A stretch of DNA of 64,000 nt, taken from positions 62,001-126,000 of the forward strand of contig JAFAFR010000014.1 of NCBI GenBank assembly GCA_023423405.1. Direction: 5' to 3'. The position numbers were made by a program, and so were the translations under genes. Under the pieces are notes generated by a model. That model made no database searches. It had not been told where the DNA came from and worked only from the letters and a program-made list of their open reading frames with translations. Below are positions 40,080-49,171 of this stretch, in pieces. Source of the stretch: Bacteroidota bacterium. GTDB lineage: Bacteria > Bacteroidota > Bacteroidia > Chitinophagales > Chitinophagaceae. Position 1 is the first letter of the stretch, and each line of letters begins with the position of its first letter.

Positions 40080-42242
40080 ATGAAAAAGGTCATCAATATA
40101 AACTTCCAGGGGCGGGTCATCCCGATCGAAGAGACTGCCTACGACCTGCTGAAGCAATATACAGAGAGCCTGCGTCGCTATTTTGCCCAGGAAGAAGGTC
40201 GCGATGAAATCATCAACGACATCGAAGGCCGGATCGCAGAACTTTTCTCCGACAGGTTGAAGAAAGGCGCCACCTGTATTACAGATGAAGATGTGAACCG
40301 CATCATCGCCAACATGGGACGTCCCGAAGATTTTGAAGCGGCCGATGCAGAAATGAACGCCGGCGGCAGCACTGCCGAAAACCGCAGCAGCCAGGGCCAG
40401 GCAGGTCCCCCGCCTTTTGTCCCTTCCGGTGGCAGCTATCGCCGCAATCGCTTCAGCCGCAATGCCGACGACAAGATCCTGGGCGGTGTGTGTAGTGGCC
40501 TTGCCAATTACCTCGGCATCGACCCGGTGATCATGCGCATCATCTTTGTATTACTCGGCGGCGCCCTGTTCTGGGTCTATATCCTGCTCTGGATCATTGT
40601 TCCCTCTGAATCGCTTTCTTCCAATATCACCAAAAGGCTGTACCGCAATCCCGACGACAAAGTGATTGCCGGCGTCTGCGGCGGCCTGGCCTCCTATTTT
40701 GACATCCAAGCCTGGATTCCCCGCCTCATTTTTGCCCTGCCACTGATCCTGGGCATCGTGGGTGGAAGCTTCACTGCTTTCTTCATGGACTGGGACTGGC
40801 ATTTTGGCCCTCGCTTTATCAGTGGCGGCCTGGGCAGCACCCTCTTCTTTGTATACCTGGTGTTGTGGATTGCCGTTCCTTATGCCAGTACCGCTGCGGA
40901 AAAGCTGGAGATGAAGGGCGAGCGCATTGATCTGAACTCCATCCGTGATACCGTAAAGGGGGACCTCGAAAATTTTAAGTCCAAGGCACAAAACTGGGGT
41001 GCCGAAGTAAAAGAAACTGCGCAGCAGTTCAGTAACCGCAGCCGCCAGTTTGCCAGCGCAGAAGCAGGTCCGGCCGCACGCCGCGCCAGTTCGGGACTCG
41101 GGCATGTGATCGGGATCCTGTTCAAAGCCTTCTTCCTCTTCATCGCAGCCATTATTGCCATCGCCCTGTTCGGCGCCCTGCTGGGCATCCTCTTCGGCGG
41201 CATGGCGGTATTCCCGGTGAAGGATTTCTTCCTCGAAGGTTTCTGGCAAAATACCCTTGCCTGGCTGAGCCTGGTGCTGTTCCTGGGCATTCCCGCCATC
41301 GCGCTGATCACCTGGCTGATCCGTCGCATTATGGGTGTACGAAGCGGCAACAATTACCTCGGCTATACTTTTGCCAGTCTCTGGATCATCGGTCTTTTCT
41401 CCTTTATTTTCCTGGCCGGCATGTTCGCAAGGAATTTTAAAAACCGGGCCGGCGTGGAAGACGAGATAAAAGTTGTTCAGCCCACCAATAACAAGCTTTT
41501 CCTGGCATCTGTTGGTTCCAATATTCACTATTACAGCGACGGCGATTTTTTCGGCTGGGATGAGGATGCGCCGTTTTACGGCCTCAGCCACGACAGCCTC
41601 ATGCTGAAAACCGTGCGGGTGAATGTGGTGAAGAGCAAAGACTCCCTCTTCCATGTGTACACCGTAAGGTTCAGCCGGAGCAATACCAACGAAAAGGCCC
41701 GGGAGCTGGCACAGAAAATTCACTTTCCCCTGGAGCAGCAAGACAGCCTGATCCAGATGCCGAGAGGGTTTGCCATCACCCGCTTTGATAAGTTCCGCAA
41801 CCAGCAGGTGCTGGTGGTAGTGGAAGTTCCCGTCGGCAAACGCATTGAACTGGATGAGTCCCTCAACGATTTCGACTGGTTTACCATCAATACCAACCGT
41901 CGCCGCGGGTTCAACGTAACCTGGGACAGCGACTGGGACGATTCTTATTCCTGGGACGACAACGTGGAATACATCATGACCCGCGAGGGTTTGAAAAGAA
42001 CCAGCGATTTTGACCAGAAGGAATTGAAAGAAGGCCGGTTCAAATTCAAGATCGACGAAAACGGCGTGCAGATTGAAGGAGAGGGGGAACTGAAGAACAA
42101 AAACAAAAAAGACGAAGAGCGCCGGCAGCCCAAAGAGAACAAATCTGATACAGACGATACTACCGGCAGCGAAGAAAAAAAATCTGCCTCCATTGCACTG
42201 GACGCATCTCCGCTGATGGTGCTGGGCAGCTTTCTCAGATAA
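40080..42242 (+). CDS. PspC-domain membrane protein with two PspC repeats
   Basis: 720 residues. The N-terminal about 90 residues form a soluble helical domain (LKQYTESLRRYFAQEEGRDEIINDIEGRIAEL). Two PspC domains follow (about 125-177 and 187-275), with DDKILGGVCSGLANYLGIDP and DDKVIAGVCGGLASYFDIQ. Three or four more membrane helices lie at about 345-460. The C-terminal part is a LiaF-like beta region, then a charged Lys/Glu/Asp tail (about 675-705). It probably senses envelope or membrane stress. It is co-transcribed with padR and followed by a strong terminator. Confidence 0.9.
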   Translation: MKKVININFQGRVIPIEETAYDLLKQYTESLRRYFAQEEGRDEIINDIEGRIAELFSDRLKKGATCITDEDVNRIIANMGRPEDFEAADAEMNAGGSTAENRSSQGQAGPPPFVPSGGSYRRNRFSRNADDKILGGVCSGLANYLGIDPVIMRIIFVLLGGALFWVYILLWIIVPSESLSSNITKRLYRNPDDKVIAGVCGGLASYFDIQAWIPRLIFALPLILGIVGGSFTAFFMDWDWHFGPRFISGGLGSTLFFVYLVLWIAVPYASTAAEKLEMKGERIDLNSIRDTVKGDLENFKSKAQNWGAEVKETAQQFSNRSRQFASAEAGPAARRASSGLGHVIGILFKAFFLFIAAIIAIALFGALLGILFGGMAVFPVKDFFLEGFWQNTLAWLSLVLFLGIPAIALITWLIRRIMGVRSGNNYLGYTFASLWIIGLFSFIFLAGMFARNFKNRAGVEDEIKVVQPTNNKLFLASVGSNIHYYSDGDFFGWDEDAPFYGLSHDSLMLKTVRVNVVKSKDSLFHVYTVRFSRSNTNEKARELAQKIHFPLEQQDSLIQMPRGFAITRFDKFRNQQVLVVVEVPVGKRIELDESLNDFDWFTINTNRRRGFNVTWDSDWDDSYSWDDNVEYIMTREGLKRTSDFDQKELKEGRFKFKIDENGVQIEGEGELKNKNKKDEERRQPKENKSDTDDTTGSEEKKSASIALDASPLMVLGSFLR

Positions 42243-42298
42243 ACAGGTAACAGCCCGGCCGCCCTCCTCTGGAGTCTGGCGGGGTTGAAGTTGGAACG

Positions 42299-42327
42299 TC
42301 CCCGGGGTGGTACCCGGGGATTTTTTT
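42299..42327 (+). terminator. Intrinsic terminator of padR-pspC
   Basis: 8-bp stem TCCCCGGG (42299-42306) and CCCGGGGA (42313-42320) with a 6-nt loop, followed by T7 (42321-42327). Confidence 0.85.
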
Positions 42328-42417
42328 GCCTGCTGTCTTCTTTCTGTTTAAATTTTCAGAAACAGAACCAATGCAGAAAGCAATTTTCTTCACCCCGCAG
42401 CCGGGAGGAACACCGCA

Positions 42418-43092
42418 ATGAGTGCTGCCATGCAAAGGATAGCCATGATCGACGATCATGTGATCCTGCGGAAAGGTCTCGCCCGGATCATTGAGCAATT
42501 TGAGGGATTCAGCGTGGTGTTGCAGGCAGACAATGGTGCGGACTTTTCCCGGTTGGTGGACCTGTCCGCGCCGCCGCAGATCATCCTGCTCGATATCCAT
42601 ATGCCTTTCATGAACGGCTACAGCACCATGGAATGGGTCCGCCAGCATTTACCGGGAGCCAAAGTGCTGGTGCTGAGTATGGTGGAATCTGAGCTGGCTA
42701 TTATTGGCATGATACGGCTGGGTGCTTCGGGTTATATTCTGAAAGACAGTCTTCCCGACCAGTTTTACAAAGCGCTTGTTTCGCTGCGCGACGATGGGGT
42801 TTTCATCAACCAGGATTTGCCGGATGCTGCCAGGAACCTGTTGCAGGAAGAGGCTGGTCCGTATAGGAAAAAGCACGCCGCTGCCGGTAAGCAGCCTTTT
42901 TTAACGGCGCTGGAAAGGGAATTCCTGGAATGGGCCTGTACGGAGTTGACCTACCGCGACATCGCAGTAAAGATGGGCGCTTCCCTGCGCGCCATCGATG
43001 GCTACCGCGATAGCCTCTTTCAAAAATTAGGTGTTAATTCCCGTGTAGGATTGGTACTATATGCCGTCAAATACGGCATTGTAGTGATGTAG
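42418..43092 (+). CDS. NarL/LuxR-family response regulator
   Basis: 224 residues (220 if the ATG at 42430 is used). The receiver has acidic pair DD in IAMIDDHVILRKG, phospho-acceptor Asp in ILLDIHMPFMNG and Lys in YILKDS. The C-terminal LuxR-type helix-turn-helix (about 160-220) reads LTALEREFLEWACTELTYRDIAVKMG and DGYRDSLFQKLGV. No cognate kinase is adjacent. Its 3' end overlaps the convergent HAD gene by 36 nt. Confidence 0.9.
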   Translation: MSAAMQRIAMIDDHVILRKGLARIIEQFEGFSVVLQADNGADFSRLVDLSAPPQIILLDIHMPFMNGYSTMEWVRQHLPGAKVLVLSMVESELAIIGMIRLGASGYILKDSLPDQFYKALVSLRDDGVFINQDLPDAARNLLQEEAGPYRKKHAAAGKQPFLTALEREFLEWACTELTYRDIAVKMGASLRAIDGYRDSLFQKLGVNSRVGLVLYAVKYGIVVM

Positions 43093-43776
43093 GGCCTGCA
43101 ATATGCCACCGCAGCCCTTCCGTTCGGCCTGGAACACCTGGCTTTGACCGGCAGTAGCTTCGAGGAGTTCGGCCTCCGCACCGCCAACCACCACGCCTCT
43201 ATACCCGGTCTGGAACAGGGAGAGGTCGTTCAGCGTATCGCCCGCCACCAACACTTCTTCTTCCGGAACCTGCAGCATTTCCATCAGCTTACGCAGGGTA
43301 AATCCTTTATTGACGCCACCTGGCAACACGTCGAGGAATTTGCCGGCCGATACGATCACGTCGCACCCAACGTCGCCGGCGATTTTTTCCACGAGCGAAA
43401 TGTCCAGCGCCTCGTGCAGGTAGTAGGAACAACGTCCCTGCATGGGAACCACCTGCTCTTTCAGATGGGGTACCTGCTTTAAACGCCCCCGAACCAGGTC
43501 TTCACCTGGCCAGCGGGAAAAGATTTCGCTGTGAATAGGCTCAACCGGCAGCAGGTTTTTTCCATCCACCACCGTAGCGCCCACATCGGCAATAATATAA
43601 TCGGGACGGGGAATAAAGGGATCTTCCAAAAGCGGCAGGACGGAAGGCAATCCACGGCCGGTAACAAAGACCAGGCGCAGTGCAGGGTTTACAGAGAGAA
43701 TGTTGTACAGTTCGTGTTTTTCCTCGTGATCACCACCCAGCAAAGTTCCATCCAGATCAGATGCGAGTAATAACAT
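43057..43776 (-). CDS. HAD-family sugar phosphatase (sucrose-phosphatase-like)
   Basis: 239 residues. HAD motif I is LASDLDGTLL with nucleophile Asp7 and acid Asp9. Motif II is FVTGRG, and the C2-type cap covers about residues 85-160. Motif III Lys is in GVNKGFTLRKL and motif IV in VAGDTLNDLSLF. The spacing and the GVNKG segment fit the sucrose-6-phosphate phosphatase subfamily, but no sucrose-phosphate synthase is nearby, so substrate is open. The -7 box lies 5 nt before its ATG, predicting a leaderless mRNA. Confidence 0.85.
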   Translation of the reverse strand: MLLLASDLDGTLLGGDHEEKHELYNILSVNPALRLVFVTGRGLPSVLPLLEDPFIPRPDYIIADVGATVVDGKNLLPVEPIHSEIFSRWPGEDLVRGRLKQVPHLKEQVVPMQGRCSYYLHEALDISLVEKIAGDVGCDVIVSAGKFLDVLPGGVNKGFTLRKLMEMLQVPEEEVLVAGDTLNDLSLFQTGYRGVVVGGAEAELLEATAGQSQVFQAERKGCGGILQALHHYNAVFDGI

Positions 43777-43781
43777 ATGCG

Positions 43782-43789
43782 CAAATTTA
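43782..43789 (-). promoter_or_regulatory. -7 element of the HAD phosphatase gene (leaderless)
   Basis: The minus strand reads TAAATTTG, an exact TAnnTTTG match, ending 5 nt before the ATG at 43776. Confidence 0.55.
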
Positions 43790-43872
43790 CTAAGATTTGA
43801 ACGTTTCCGGTACGCTTATACCTAACGAAAATTGTTAAATAGTTATTTTACAGGAGGTTGAGCGCTTTGCGC

Positions 43873-43880
43873 TAATTTTG
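43873..43880 (+). promoter_or_regulatory. -7 element of gcvT
   Basis: TAATTTTG matches TAnnTTTG exactly, 18 nt before the ATG at 43899, and excludes the longer ORF start at 43878. Confidence 0.55.
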
Positions 43881-43898
43881 GCGCCGAATCAAGCATAT

Positions 43899-44987
43899 AT
43901 GAAGAATACTCCCTTTACCGCGAAGCACCAGGTCCTGGGCGCAAAAATGGCTCCCTTTGCCGGTTATAATATGCCCATTTCCTATTCCGGCATCAACGAC
44001 GAACATGCTGCCGTGAGAAACAATGCCGGCGTATTTGATGTGAGCCATATGGGTGAGTTTATTCTCAAAGGAGAACAGGCACTGGACCTGATCCAGCGCA
44101 CCACCACCAACGATGCGTCAAAGCTGGAAGCGGGTAAGGCCCAGTACAGCGCCCTCACCAATAAAGACGGCGGTATCGTAGACGACCTGATCGTGTATTG
44201 CCTGGAGCCGGGTAAAACTTATATGCTGGTGGTAAATGCCAGCAATATTGAGAAAGACTGGAACTGGATCAGCAGCTTTAACAGCAAGGGCGTGGAAATG
44301 CACAATATCAGCGACCGCACCTGCCTGCTGGCCATCCAGGGTCCGAATGCCACAAAGATTTTGCAGCCGCTGACCGACCTCGACATCCTCAACCTGAAAT
44401 ACTATACGTTCGTAAAGGGCAAATTTGCTGGTGTGGAAAACGTGCTGATCAGCGCCACGGGCTACACCGGCTCGGGCGGCGTGGAGATTTATTTTGAAGA
44501 CAGCAACGGCGCTGCCGATACCATCTGGGACGCCATCTTTGAAGCGGGCAGGGAAGCTGGTATCAAACCCATCGGACTGGGCGCACGCGACACCCTCCGG
44601 CTGGAAATGGGTTATTGTCTATACGGCAACGATATCGACGACAGTACCAGTCCCCTGGAAGCCGGGCTCGGCTGGATCACGAAATTCAGCAAACCATTTA
44701 CGGCCTCGGACCTGTTTGAAAAACAGAAAGTGGCCGGCGTTGCCCGGAAGCTGGTAGGATTTGAAATGGTGGACAAGGGCATTCCCCGCCACGATTACCT
44801 CATTGAAGATGCGGCCGGCAATGTAATTGGAAAAGTAACCAGTGGCACCCAGGCGCCCTCTCTCCAGAAAGCCATCGGCATGGGATATGTGACCATCCCG
44901 TACGCACAGCCGGATGCGGAAGTTTTCATTGCGGTGCGCGATAAAAAGCTGCGTGCAAAAGTGGTGAAGATGCCATTCGCAAAATAG
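43899..44987 (+). CDS. gcvT: Aminomethyltransferase (glycine cleavage T protein)
   Basis: 362 residues. It transfers the methylene of aminomethyl-lipoyl-H protein to tetrahydrofolate. Folate-binding motifs include GVFDVSHMGEF, TTNDASKLEAGKAQYSAL, GYTGSGGVEIYFE, LGARDTLRLEMGYCLYGNDID and a C-terminal barrel with VTSGTQAPSLQKAIGMGYV. Length and all motifs are normal. gcvH and gcvP are not adjacent, so the cleavage system is dispersed. Confidence 0.97.
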   Translation: MKNTPFTAKHQVLGAKMAPFAGYNMPISYSGINDEHAAVRNNAGVFDVSHMGEFILKGEQALDLIQRTTTNDASKLEAGKAQYSALTNKDGGIVDDLIVYCLEPGKTYMLVVNASNIEKDWNWISSFNSKGVEMHNISDRTCLLAIQGPNATKILQPLTDLDILNLKYYTFVKGKFAGVENVLISATGYTGSGGVEIYFEDSNGAADTIWDAIFEAGREAGIKPIGLGARDTLRLEMGYCLYGNDIDDSTSPLEAGLGWITKFSKPFTASDLFEKQKVAGVARKLVGFEMVDKGIPRHDYLIEDAAGNVIGKVTSGTQAPSLQKAIGMGYVTIPYAQPDAEVFIAVRDKKLRAKVVKMPFAK

Positions 44988-45088
44988 GGTGATAGGGCGC
45001 TGGCTTCCTGTGTTGCGCCGGCCCGGCACGACGCTGTCGCCGTGTAACATACAGAAAGTTTGTATCTTGAACGCGATACCGACAGGGC

Positions 45089-45562
45089 ATGCCAACCATC
45101 CATCTAACCACTTTTATTGCCGCTCCCCCGCAACGCGTTTTTGATCTCTCCCGGAGCATCGATCTTCATAAAAAAACCATGCAGTCCTATGGCGAAGAAG
45201 CAGTGGGCGGAACCCGCATGGGACTTATCCAACTGGATGAAAGCGTTACCTGGCAGGCCAGGCACCTGGGCAAAAAACGGTTACTGAAATCGCGCATCAC
45301 AGCCATGAAAGCACCTGATAGCTTTACCGACGAAATGCAGGAAGGAGATTTCAAAAGCCTGCGGCATGAGCACCATTTCAAGGCCATCGAAAACGGAACC
45401 CTCATGATCGACTTCATTCATTATGAAGTGCCCTATGGGTTTGCCGGAAAACTGGTAGACCGCTTTTACCTGAACAAATACCTCACCCGGTTGATCGAAC
45501 AGCGCAACCTCAGCATCAAAACACATGCAGAATCCAGCCAGTGGAAACGCTTCCTGGAATAA
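45089..45562 (+). CDS. SRPBCC-family (START-like) protein
   Basis: 157 residues. The N-terminal strand IHLTTFIAAPPQRVFDLSRSIDLHKKTMQ and the C-terminal helix DRFYLNKYLTRLIEQRN outline the helix-grip fold of SRPBCC proteins (CoxG/cell-division-inhibitor-like group), with HFKAIENGTLMIDFIHYEVPYG. It probably binds a hydrophobic ligand. The next gene, comB, starts 29 bp downstream but has its own -7 element. Confidence 0.82.
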   Translation: MPTIHLTTFIAAPPQRVFDLSRSIDLHKKTMQSYGEEAVGGTRMGLIQLDESVTWQARHLGKKRLLKSRITAMKAPDSFTDEMQEGDFKSLRHEHHFKAIENGTLMIDFIHYEVPYGFAGKLVDRFYLNKYLTRLIEQRNLSIKTHAESSQWKRFLE

Positions 45563-45577
45563 AGAATCGCAATGCTG

Positions 45578-45585
45578 TATTTTTG
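45578..45585 (+). promoter_or_regulatory. -7 element of comB
   Basis: TATTTTTG matches TAnnTTTG exactly, 6 nt before the ATG at 45592, predicting a nearly leaderless transcript and supporting that start. Confidence 0.5.
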
Positions 45586-45591
45586 CCGTCC

Positions 45592-46329
45592 ATGAGCAAA
45601 TCATTACCCAGCCTGCATACCTCGCTTTCCCCTGCCCTCCTGCATTTATATGATATCAGCGAAAGCATTGTGGTGATCATTGACGTGCTGCGCGCCACTT
45701 CTACCATTGCCACCGCACTGTACAATGGCGCGCGGGAAGTGATCCCCGTCGATTCTGTTCCCCGCTGTATTGAACTGGGTGCAGAACTGGGCGGAATAAC
45801 TGCCGGTGAGCGGGACGGAAAAGTGGCAGAAGGGTTGGAATACGGCAATTCGCCATTTGAATATCCCCGTTCTTTTATCGAAGGGAAAACCCTGGTGCTT
45901 ACCACCACCAACGGCACCAAATTGCTGCATATGGCGCTGAACAATGGCGCGCCCGTCATTGTCACGGGCTCTTTTCCCAACCTTTCAGCAGTGTGCGATT
46001 TTCTTGTAGAACAGGGGCGGCCGGTACTGCTCGGTTGTGCTGCCTGGAAGGACAGGGTCAACCTGGAAGACACCCTTTTTGCCGGCGCCGTGATTTCTCG
46101 CGTCCGTCCGCATTTTCACATCAACTGCGATGCCTCCCAAATGGCCGAAGCCTTGTACCAGGAGGCACGTCCCGATGTATTTGCGTACATGAAGGCCCGG
46201 AATGCTTCCCATTACCACCGGCTGAGTGGCTATGGGTTGGAAAAAGACATCCGGTATTGTCTCACTGCGGACAGCGCCAATGTTTTACCAATTTTTAGGG
46301 AGGACCGGCTGGTCGTTCAAGCCCGCTAA
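45592..46329 (+). CDS. comB: 2-phosphosulfolactate phosphatase family protein
   Basis: 245 residues. ComB motifs: VVIIDVLRATSTIATALYNGAREVIPV near the N-terminus, GERDGKVAEGLEYGNSPFEY, LVLTTTNGTKLL, LLGCAAWKDRVNLEDTLFAGAVI and SHYHRLSGYGLEKDIRYCL. In methanogens ComB dephosphorylates phosphosulfolactate on the way to coenzyme M. Many non-methanogenic bacteria carry homologues, where the substrate is uncertain. No other coenzyme M genes are in the window. Confidence 0.92.
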   Translation: MSKSLPSLHTSLSPALLHLYDISESIVVIIDVLRATSTIATALYNGAREVIPVDSVPRCIELGAELGGITAGERDGKVAEGLEYGNSPFEYPRSFIEGKTLVLTTTNGTKLLHMALNNGAPVIVTGSFPNLSAVCDFLVEQGRPVLLGCAAWKDRVNLEDTLFAGAVISRVRPHFHINCDASQMAEALYQEARPDVFAYMKARNASHYHRLSGYGLEKDIRYCLTADSANVLPIFREDRLVVQAR

Positions 46330-46399
46330 CCCTGGTTTACTGACCCGTTCGCACCGCCCGGCTTTCCCGAATTCGTAAGCAGGAACGGATGAACTGGGG

Positions 46400-46407
46400 T
46401 ACATTTG
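46400..46407 (+). promoter_or_regulatory. -7 element of feoB
   Basis: TACATTTG matches TAnnTTTG exactly, 20 nt before the ATG at 46428; it lies inside the longer ORF and so favours the later start. Confidence 0.5.
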
Positions 46408-46427
46408 CCGTTCAAGATAGCCCAGGC

Positions 46428-48539
46428 ATGATTCAAATTGGCTTAGTCGGAAATCCGAACAGTGGAAAAAGCTCCCTTTTTAATGCGTTGACAGGACTGA
46501 ACCAAAAGGTTGGAAACTTTCCTGGGGTAACGGTTGATAAAAAGACCGGCTCCACCCGGCTGACAGAACAATTAAGCTGCACCCTCATTGACTTGCCCGG
46601 CACCTACAGTCTCTATCCCAAAAGGGGCGACGAATGGGTCACCTACAACATACTGATGGAGCAGGACCCCGGCGTCCGGCTCGACATGCTGGTACTGCTG
46701 GCCGATGCCAGCAACCTCAAGCGCAACCTGCTTTTTGTTTCCCAGATCATCGACCTGAAGCTGCCGGTGGTAGTGGCCCTCACCATGATGGACCTGGCGA
46801 GGAGCAAGGGTATTGAGGTGGACATCGAGGGGCTTGAAAGAGAGCTCGGTGTTCCGGTGGTGGTGGTGAACCCGCGTAAAAACAAAGGCATCGGCAACCT
46901 TAAAAAAGCGATGGCCGCCACGGCTCTTCACCAGTACAAAGCCCCCCTGCGCGATTTTATCGGCAACCGCGAGCTGGCTGCGGAAGCGGTCGATACTGTC
47001 AAAGACCTGGTTCCGGGCCTCAGCGATTACAAAGCCATCCACTACCTGATCAACCACGAACAGTTTCATCTTTCTTCCCCACAACAGGTTGCGATTGAAG
47101 AAACAGAGAAGAAATTCGCGTTCAACCCTACCAAAACCCAGGCAGAAGAAATCCTGCAACGCTATGCCCGCATCAAGGGCATCATGCAGCAAACCGTCGT
47201 AGAGCCCGATCCGCTGCAAAAAAGTCTTTTTACCGAAAAGCTCGACAAAATCCTTCTTCATCGTGTTTGGGGCTATATTATCCTGCTGGCTGTCCTCTTC
47301 CTGCTTTTCCAATGTGTGTTCCTGCTGGCGCAATATCCCATGGATGCCATCGAATGGACCTTTGGATATTTCAGCGGCTGGCTTTCTTCATTTCTGCCCG
47401 ATACCTGGTGGAGCGACCTGCTGACCAACGGCCTCATTGCCGGACTCAGCGGTATCGTGGTTTTTGTTCCCCAGATCATGATCCTGTTTGGGCTCATTAC
47501 CGTGCTGGAAGACACCGGGTACATGGCCCGCATCAGCTTTCTCACGGACAAGCTCATGCGCAAAGTGGGACTCAACGGCAAAAGCGTAATGCCCATGATC
47601 AGTGCCTTTGCCTGCGCCGTTCCGGCCATCATGAGTGCACGCAATATTGAGAACACCCGGGAAAGACTGCTTACCATACTGGTCACTCCGCTGATGAGTT
47701 GCAGCGCCCGCCTCCCGGTGTACACCATCCTGATTGCACTGGTGATTCCGCAAAAAAGCCTGCTCGGATTCATCAGCTTACAGGGACTGGTAATGATGGG
47801 ACTCTACCTGTTGGGCATCTTTATGGCCATGATGGTGGCCTGGGTAGCCAAGTGGTTTATCCGCAGCCGCGAGAAAAGTTTTTTTATCCTCGAACTGCCC
47901 ATGTATCGCGGCCCCCGCTGGAAAAATATCGGCACTACCATGGTGCAGAAAGCAAAGATCTTTGTAGTGGATGCCGGTAAGGTGATCATGGTAATCAGTC
48001 TCCTGCTCTGGGCTTTGAGTAGTTATGGACCGGGTAACCGCATGCATGCCATCTCAGAAACCTACTCGGCACGAAAAGCAGCTACCCCCAACCAGGCAGA
48101 AGAACTGGGACGCGAAGAGGCATCGGCCAAACTCGCCAATTCTTATGCAGGCATCCTGGGCAAATTCATCGAGCCGGTGATCCGGCCACTGGGATACGAC
48201 TGGAAGATTGGCATCGCTCTTATCACCTCCTTTGCAGCGAGAGAAGTTTTCGTGGGAACCATGGCTACTCTTTACAGCGTTGGCGACAACGACTCCGACG
48301 ATGGCCTGCTCTTGCGGGAAAAAATGCAGCAGGCGAAAAAAGCAGACGGCACACCGGTGTATACACTGGCCTCCGGCCTGTCGCTGATGGTTTTTTACCT
48401 GCTGGCCATGCAATGCATGAGTACGCTCGCCATTGTCAAAAGAGAAACCCGCAGTTGGAAATGGCCGCTGATCCAATTGGCTTACATGACGGCCCTGGCC
48501 TACTTCATGAGCCTGCTGGTGTACCAGCTTTTTGCCTGA
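46428..48539 (+). CDS. feoB: Ferrous iron transport protein B
   Basis: 703 residues. The N-terminal G domain has G1 GNPNSGKSS, G2 with VGNFPGVTVDKKTG and G3 DLPGTYSL. The G4 position reads ALTMMDLA, where the usual Asn is Thr. A helical GDI domain follows (about 170-265). The C-terminal membrane region has two Gate repeats, including VPQIMILFGLITVLEDTGYMAR and SCSARLPVYTILIA. It imports Fe2+. No feoA or feoC is adjacent. Its 3' end overlaps the convergent thioredoxin-like gene by 35 nt. Confidence 0.95.
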   Translation: MIQIGLVGNPNSGKSSLFNALTGLNQKVGNFPGVTVDKKTGSTRLTEQLSCTLIDLPGTYSLYPKRGDEWVTYNILMEQDPGVRLDMLVLLADASNLKRNLLFVSQIIDLKLPVVVALTMMDLARSKGIEVDIEGLERELGVPVVVVNPRKNKGIGNLKKAMAATALHQYKAPLRDFIGNRELAAEAVDTVKDLVPGLSDYKAIHYLINHEQFHLSSPQQVAIEETEKKFAFNPTKTQAEEILQRYARIKGIMQQTVVEPDPLQKSLFTEKLDKILLHRVWGYIILLAVLFLLFQCVFLLAQYPMDAIEWTFGYFSGWLSSFLPDTWWSDLLTNGLIAGLSGIVVFVPQIMILFGLITVLEDTGYMARISFLTDKLMRKVGLNGKSVMPMISAFACAVPAIMSARNIENTRERLLTILVTPLMSCSARLPVYTILIALVIPQKSLLGFISLQGLVMMGLYLLGIFMAMMVAWVAKWFIRSREKSFFILELPMYRGPRWKNIGTTMVQKAKIFVVDAGKVIMVISLLLWALSSYGPGNRMHAISETYSARKAATPNQAEELGREEASAKLANSYAGILGKFIEPVIRPLGYDWKIGIALITSFAAREVFVGTMATLYSVGDNDSDDGLLLREKMQQAKKADGTPVYTLASGLSLMVFYLLAMQCMSTLAIVKRETRSWKWPLIQLAYMTALAYFMSLLVYQLFA

Positions 48540-49104
48540 CGATCGCTTTTTCCAGGCAGGAAACAAACTCGCTGGCAGTTTGCGCTCCTTTATCTTTCTG
48601 GTACCAGTTGTGCAGGTAGGAGCTTATCACTTCCCTGGGATAGCGGTATTTTGTTTCCAGTTTGTCAATGAGCTTCTCCGCCGCCAAGGGACGAGGGCCC
48701 CATTGACCCCAAACCGTTTTCGTTTCGGTATCTATAAAAACGGTGGTGGGGATAGCCCTGTGTTCCGGGTTCAAAAACGCTGCTGCTTTTTCGGGCTCTT
48801 CTTCCGGCACAATAAGCCGGTGTTCAATAAGTGGATTGATACTGGCCAGCTTGTCGATTACCGGCACAATGTGAGCGGCTTCACCCGACCAGCCTTCTGT
48901 AAACGTCAGCCAGGTGAGCGGCGTTTCGATATGTAAGAGTCTGTCTTCTATCTTTTCAGCCGGTTGCCACTGGTCTTCCAATTGCTGCATACGGCTGATG
49001 TTGAGCCGGGCATAATCTACCCTCCATTCTTCCTGGTTCCGCCCGGTGGTACGATCTTCTTCCATCAGCAAATCCAAATGCCTACGATACTGCTTGTAAT
49101 TCAT
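48505..49104 (-). CDS. Thioredoxin-like protein lacking the CxxC motif
   Basis: 199 residues starting MNYKQYRRHLDLLMEE (a GTG two codons earlier is possible). The thioredoxin fold covers about 60-150: PLTWLTFTEGWSGEAAHIVPVIDKLA, then the cis-Pro motif IPTTVFIDTETKTVWGQWGPRP. The position of the usual WCGPC reads WSGEA, so classical disulfide exchange is not possible. It fits the Thioredoxin_9-type family of Bacteroidota and Firmicutes. Function unknown. It is convergent with feoB with overlapping 3' ends. Confidence 0.85.
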   Translation of the reverse strand: MNYKQYRRHLDLLMEEDRTTGRNQEEWRVDYARLNISRMQQLEDQWQPAEKIEDRLLHIETPLTWLTFTEGWSGEAAHIVPVIDKLASINPLIEHRLIVPEEEPEKAAAFLNPEHRAIPTTVFIDTETKTVWGQWGPRPLAAEKLIDKLETKYRYPREVISSYLHNWYQKDKGAQTASEFVSCLEKAIVRQKAGTPAGS

Positions 49105-49171
49105 ACGCACGGTTTTTGGTTTTCAATAATCCGGAGCTGTCTGCCAGTCAATTTACTGAAAAGACAGGAGA

